From the NCBI GenBank assembly GCA_032358165.1, contig JAALGY010000020.1:2356001-2420000 (forward strand): 64,000 bases of DNA. The letters run 5' to 3'. Shown piece by piece: positions 60,105-64,000 of this stretch. Each line of letters begins with the position of its first letter. Positions within the stretch are counted from its first letter, which is position 1. A program made the position numbers and the translations under genes. The stretch is from Diplosphaera chodatii (taxonomy: Eukaryota > Chlorophyta > Trebouxiophyceae > Prasiolales > Stichococcaceae). Below the pieces are notes generated by a model that was given only the letters and a program-made list of their open reading frames with translations, had not been told where the DNA came from and did no database searches.

Positions 60105-61397
60105 GTGAGGATGTCAAAATGATGGAGGCACCTTTGTTGCCCGCCCTCGGACTGGTGGCAGCAGCGAACCATATCGCTGATCGTCGCGCATTGGCGCAGG
60201 AGACATACCTGCAGGCACCGTGCAGGTATGCTGGTTCCTCAGCCCGTTCATACCGGTACGTTGGAACCAGTGATGTGTGCTTCTAGCTCCGAACACTTTG
60301 AGCGTACACACTGGTCGAACCAGCTCCTGAATCATGCTCAAGTGACAGACACATGTGTTTCTGTGGACGGATCGTACGTGCAACCTGGCTACAGGCATAA
60401 TGACACATGCAATTTAGGTACGCATTCAGATTATTTGGCTGACATCGCATCACAGCATTTGTTGACGGGCAGAGGTGTAGCAGCACGCCCTGCATCCATG
60501 CATGCTTCATTGTCACACCTGGTGGTCCGACAGCATTCGGCTGGAAGAGGCTGGTTGGCCGCTGTGCCTGAAGTCGCCACCGGTGCTGACGCTGTCTGCT
60601 GAGCATGTGCATGCGACATTTGGGGTGCGCATAATGCAGCGCGAGTTGCGGCCGCGACGCGTCCAGCAACACCGGCGGCCGCATGGTCAGAGACTTATAA
60701 GGACCCTGAAGCGTCTGTTTGAACTATCTGTTGCAGCTATTGCGTCATCAGGTGCACATACTCATTGCTGATGTCACTCCCACATGCCCAGTGCATCATG
60801 TGGCGGGGCATACGCCTGCCCTGCACCAGACACAAGCTTGAGATGCTCAATTACTTGGTGTACACGAATGTGACTGATGCAGCATGGAGTGTGGGACATG
60901 GTTATAGGCTGAAACGGTCCTGCACTCGCCTAGTACTAATATCGACGTGGCGAGTTGCTGCCTGCATGAGGCAATTTGGAGCGCAAATAGCACTTGCCTG
61001 GACTTGCCAGGCTGACACCCACAATCATGAGTCCAATGGCATGTACATCACATATAGAGCATGCGTAACATACTTGATCGAAGATTGACATATATAAAGC
61101 ATGAGGCAGCGCACGGTGGACTCACACTTACTGGTAAGCAGCTGTGTACCCTATCAGAAATGCAAGGTCAGGATAGAGACAGATGCAGCTCGTACTAACG
61201 TACAGATGTGCTATGAACATGAGCCGAGCCGAAGGTGGTACTCTGTACAGTCGGAACAGGGTCAAGGAGTGCTGTCTGCAACGTCTTGGGTACAGTCCAA
61301 GAGCTACTCGTGGGGCCGCTGGCTGCATTGCTCCCATCCAAAGTCACATGGGGCAGGCTGACTGTGCTGCAATGTGCCTTGAGAGCAGTCACGGTGC
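60105..61397. other. intergenic region, no gene seen
   Basis: About 1.3 kb between the DUF4336 start and the nucleoporin stop, both minus strand. It should contain the DUF4336 promoter and the nucleoporin 3' end. AT-richer than coding regions; no supported coding exon on either strand. Confidence 0.5.
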
Positions 61398-64000
61398 TCA
61401 GCGGCTGCGACTGTGCCCTCGGCCGCCACCGCGCCCCCGGCCATGCGCACCCTGGGGCGTGGCCTTCATGCTGGAGCTGGGAATGTGTGTGCCGCTGCTG
61501 CCGCTGCCGTTCCCACTGCCTTCACGAAAAGTTGCGAATGGAGCCGACGACACGGCTGAGGACTGTGCAACGGTGCTTGCACTGGATTCTGAGCGGCTTG
61601 CAGTGGTTTGAATGGCAGCGGCACCGCCTGATGCCGTTGTTTTGGCGGCAGCTGCTCCCGGCGTCAATGCCGCTGCTGTGGGCTTTGCTGGGGACTGGCT
61701 GTGGTGGGGTCCGTGCCCGGCTGCACTGCTGGGGGTGTGCGCCCTGGTCGCATGGTTGCCGCCACTGCCACTGGACGCAAAGGTCAGCGGCGGCGCCGCA
61801 GCGGCCGCAGCGCCATTGCCGCCGGCGTTTGAGCTGAACGCTCCGCTGGACGCACTCACTGCTGCGACGGGTGCAGCGGCATTTGCAGGAGAGGATGTGG
61901 CCAAGCTGCCGAACGTCAAAGGTGCCGATGGCTTGCTGCCGGCCGGCCCCGCGATGGATGCTGCAGTGCCGGTCCAGGGCGGACTGAAGAGACGCCCTGC
62001 ATGAGCGTCATCAGCTGTGACTAGACGTCCTGATACCCCATGGAAGTCTGGGACAACAGTTGCAGCTGGCGGATGTGCACACAGCGATGTAGGGTATCAT
62101 CTATCCTTACACAGCTGCAGGGAGTTGCGGCCAGCACTGCAGCAGCATTGCTGACCTGGTGGTGCTTGCAACGGCTCCTTGGAACTTGCAGGTGCACCGA
62201 GGTTGTCCGACTTGGGCTTCTTGGCAGCTGACGCGCGCGGCGTCTCTATGCTGCCTCGAGGTGTGTCGGCAGCCACACTTCGAGGCTGCAATGCCGCTGC
62301 GGCCGCCGACACAGCTGCCGCAATAGGTACGCGAGGGATGGGCGGCCTCGGAGGTGCTTGTGTGGCTGCTGGGGACACGGCTCGCTGCTGGACCCCAGGG
62401 CTGCTGGCTGCGGGGCCTCGAGTTGCGGCTGGGCCTGGCGTGGAGGCCGTGGGGCTGCCAGCTGAGGTTGCAGGGGCAGACGCGGCAGCCGCCGGGCCGA
62501 CACTGCTGCTTGACACGCTGCTGCCACCCCCGCCGATGGCGAGCCCGCTGCCCGCACGGCCAAAGCCGAAGGCAGGCGAGGGCAGCGGAAACGGGCCAGC
62601 AGGGATGCCAAAAGCCGGCGGCGCCGAGACCGTGCTCAGAGGGGACGGCCCGACGCTGGCAGCCGCAGCGGCTGGAGCAGCAGATTCCGCACTGGTGCTG
62701 ACGGAGCTGGCGAGGTTGTTAGCAGAGGCTGGGCGCGCCGCCGCCGGCTGTGGTGCAGCCGCAGCGGCAGCGGCAAGGGTGCCAAAGGTGAGACCACTTG
62801 CGCCGGCAAAGCCTGGCCCAGCGACACCACCCTGCGGCCAGTCCGCCGGTGACGGCACAGACGGCTGTTGGCCTCCGAACACTGCAGGCTGGTGGCTGAA
62901 TGGTGGCTGCCCGGATGCTGGTTGCTGAAAGGGTGCCAGCGTGGGCACGCCGCCAAACACAAACTGCCCTATCCGTGGGGATGCGCCAAACTGATATGGC
63001 TTGGCAGTCGCAGCCTGCACACTGTACCTCCACTTCAGACATGCTGACCACCTCTCTCGCCTGAAGCGCTTTGGCTGTGCTGAAGTTGGGAGGACAGCCA
63101 AGCGTGCATACATCTGCAGATGGACCAATCCTGCACCTGCAGAAGCGGCTGCGTTGCCACCACTACCGGCATGAAGGCTGCGGGGCTGAGCTGCACGCCT
63201 ATGCCCTGCCCGTTGAGGGCATGGGAGCCCTGCGGGACTGTACAGTCGCCAAATACAAAGCTGGGCGCTGCAGGGTTCAGCTGCGGGGCGGCTGCCGGCG
63301 CAGCCGCAGCCGCTGTGGCGCCAGGCCTCTGTGGTGCTGAGCTGTCAGAGCGGCTGGAGTTTGGCGGCGACATGCTGGGTGCGCTATCAGTCAGGCTGAG
63401 GCTGAAGGCTGGTGCAGACGCAGTTGCTGCTGTGTCATGCGGCCGTCCTGTCCCTCCGCCAGAGCCGAGGGGACTTGCTGCAAATGGCTGCGGCACTGCA
63501 GTGTGGCCGCTGGCGGCAGCCGGGGTAAACCCCAGCGTGAGGCCCGAGAGCTGCGTTTCAAGCGCCGATGACCATGCTGCAGGGCTTGCGGCAGCCGGCG
63601 ATGGCGCCTGCTGCGTGGCAGCTGGTGTGCCTGCCACTGGCAGCGCCGCTGCTGAGGAGTTGCCAATTGAACCAGCTGGAAACTTGATTTGAGCAGTGCC
63701 CCTGGACGGTCTGGGAAATAACCATTGGGATGTCGACTTGGGGCGCAGATCCAGGTGTGCCTGCATCAGACGGATCCGAGGCAGCATTTTGGATGAGATA
63801 CACCCAGCTCCTACTTGTACACCAGGACACAAACAGTCACTGGCTGTCCAGATTGATGGCATGCCATGTGTCAATGCAGCATGCAGCACTTCAAATGCGA
63901 TACCTGGTAGTCCTGCCAGCGCAGCTCCTCGGGACTCCAGCGGCCATACTCCCTCATGGCGGTGATATGGTGGATTGTATCTCTAAATACTCCAGAGGAC
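61398..64000 (-). CDS. FG-repeat nucleoporin of Nup98 type, 3' part only (gene runs off the window)
   Basis: Nuclear pore component; FG repeats form the permeability barrier. Four exons are visible: from beyond 64000 to 63904, 63137-63760, 62156-63014, 61398-61996, about 725 residues, phases consistent. The first visible exon reads TIHHITAMREYGRWSPEELR then WQDYQ. This matches the conserved ITAMKEYxxKSxEELRxEDYQ element that follows the Rae1-binding GLEBS region in Nup98. The rest is Ala/Ser/Pro-rich with scattered FG motifs (PSFVFGD, YQFGASP, FVFGGVP, AVFGGQQ, LTFGTL, AFGFGRAG, LTFGSLATSS). It ends in a Gly/Arg tail (GRGRGGGRGHSRSR). No C-terminal autoproteolytic Nup98 domain is present, so this is a Nup98N-like protein without the Nup96 fusion. 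The N-terminus lies outside the window. Confidence 0.8.

Noticed and set aside
62179..62928. 249-residue plus-strand open frame rich in Ala and Gly
   Set aside because: Mirror of the Ala/Ser-rich nucleoporin exon on the opposite strand; no independent evidence.
1..64000. Bacterial-type operon, CRISPR array, prophage or defence system
   Set aside because: All recognisable genes are intron-rich eukaryotic nuclear genes; no direct-repeat/spacer array or phage genes appear.

Overview
This 64 kb window is nuclear DNA of a eukaryote, most likely a green alga (Chlorophyta; Trebouxiophyceae-like is my best guess). The evidence is a GC-rich sequence with very dense short introns (GTGAG/GTGCG donors, TGCAG acceptors), Ala/Gly/Gln-rich low-complexity coding exons, plant-type TTTAGGG telomere-like motifs, and plant/algal genes such as glucan water dikinase, a plant-type ASC-1/TRIP4 homologue and NAD formate dehydrogenase. 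I see no prokaryotic operon, CRISPR array, rRNA, virus or clear transposon. I did not detect tRNA genes, but cannot rule them out by eye.

I rebuilt exon-intron models by hand, requiring GT-AG borders and reading-phase continuity. Layout from left to right: TKL/Raf-like membrane-anchored protein kinase with a long unrecognised C-terminal tail (minus, 713-5927); small GPI-anchored-type secreted protein (plus, 6744-7350); ZIP metal transporter (plus, 7957-10928); 19-exon PHD-finger protein (plus, 11797-18661); two tandem paralogues of an orphan four-transmembrane protein (plus, 20116-22445 and 24566-26741) inside a roughly 4.3 kb segmental duplication; ASC-1/TRIP4 homologue (minus, 27495-30822) head-to-head with the spliceosome factor ISY1 (plus, 31484-33616); orphan single-pass membrane protein (plus, 34254-38163); alpha-glucan water dikinase (minus, 38840-47541); secreted GH5 beta-mannanase with an ShK-like Cys-rich tail (plus, 48606-53012); formate dehydrogenase (minus, 53804-57555); DUF4336 family protein (minus, 57860-60104); and the 3' part of an FG nucleoporin of Nup98 type (minus, 61398 to beyond the window end).

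The genes are a normal eukaryotic mixture and do not form one pathway. Two carbohydrate enzymes (starch phosphorylation by GWD, mannan hydrolysis by the GH5 enzyme) are divergent neighbours. TRIP4 and ISY1 share a 661 bp divergent promoter region. The most unusual material is the orphan four-TM tandem pair, in which one copy has changed a GT splice donor to GC and a 58 nt stretch is identical at every base. Also notable are the orphan single-pass membrane protein, the large PHD protein and a nested palindrome in a formate dehydrogenase intron.
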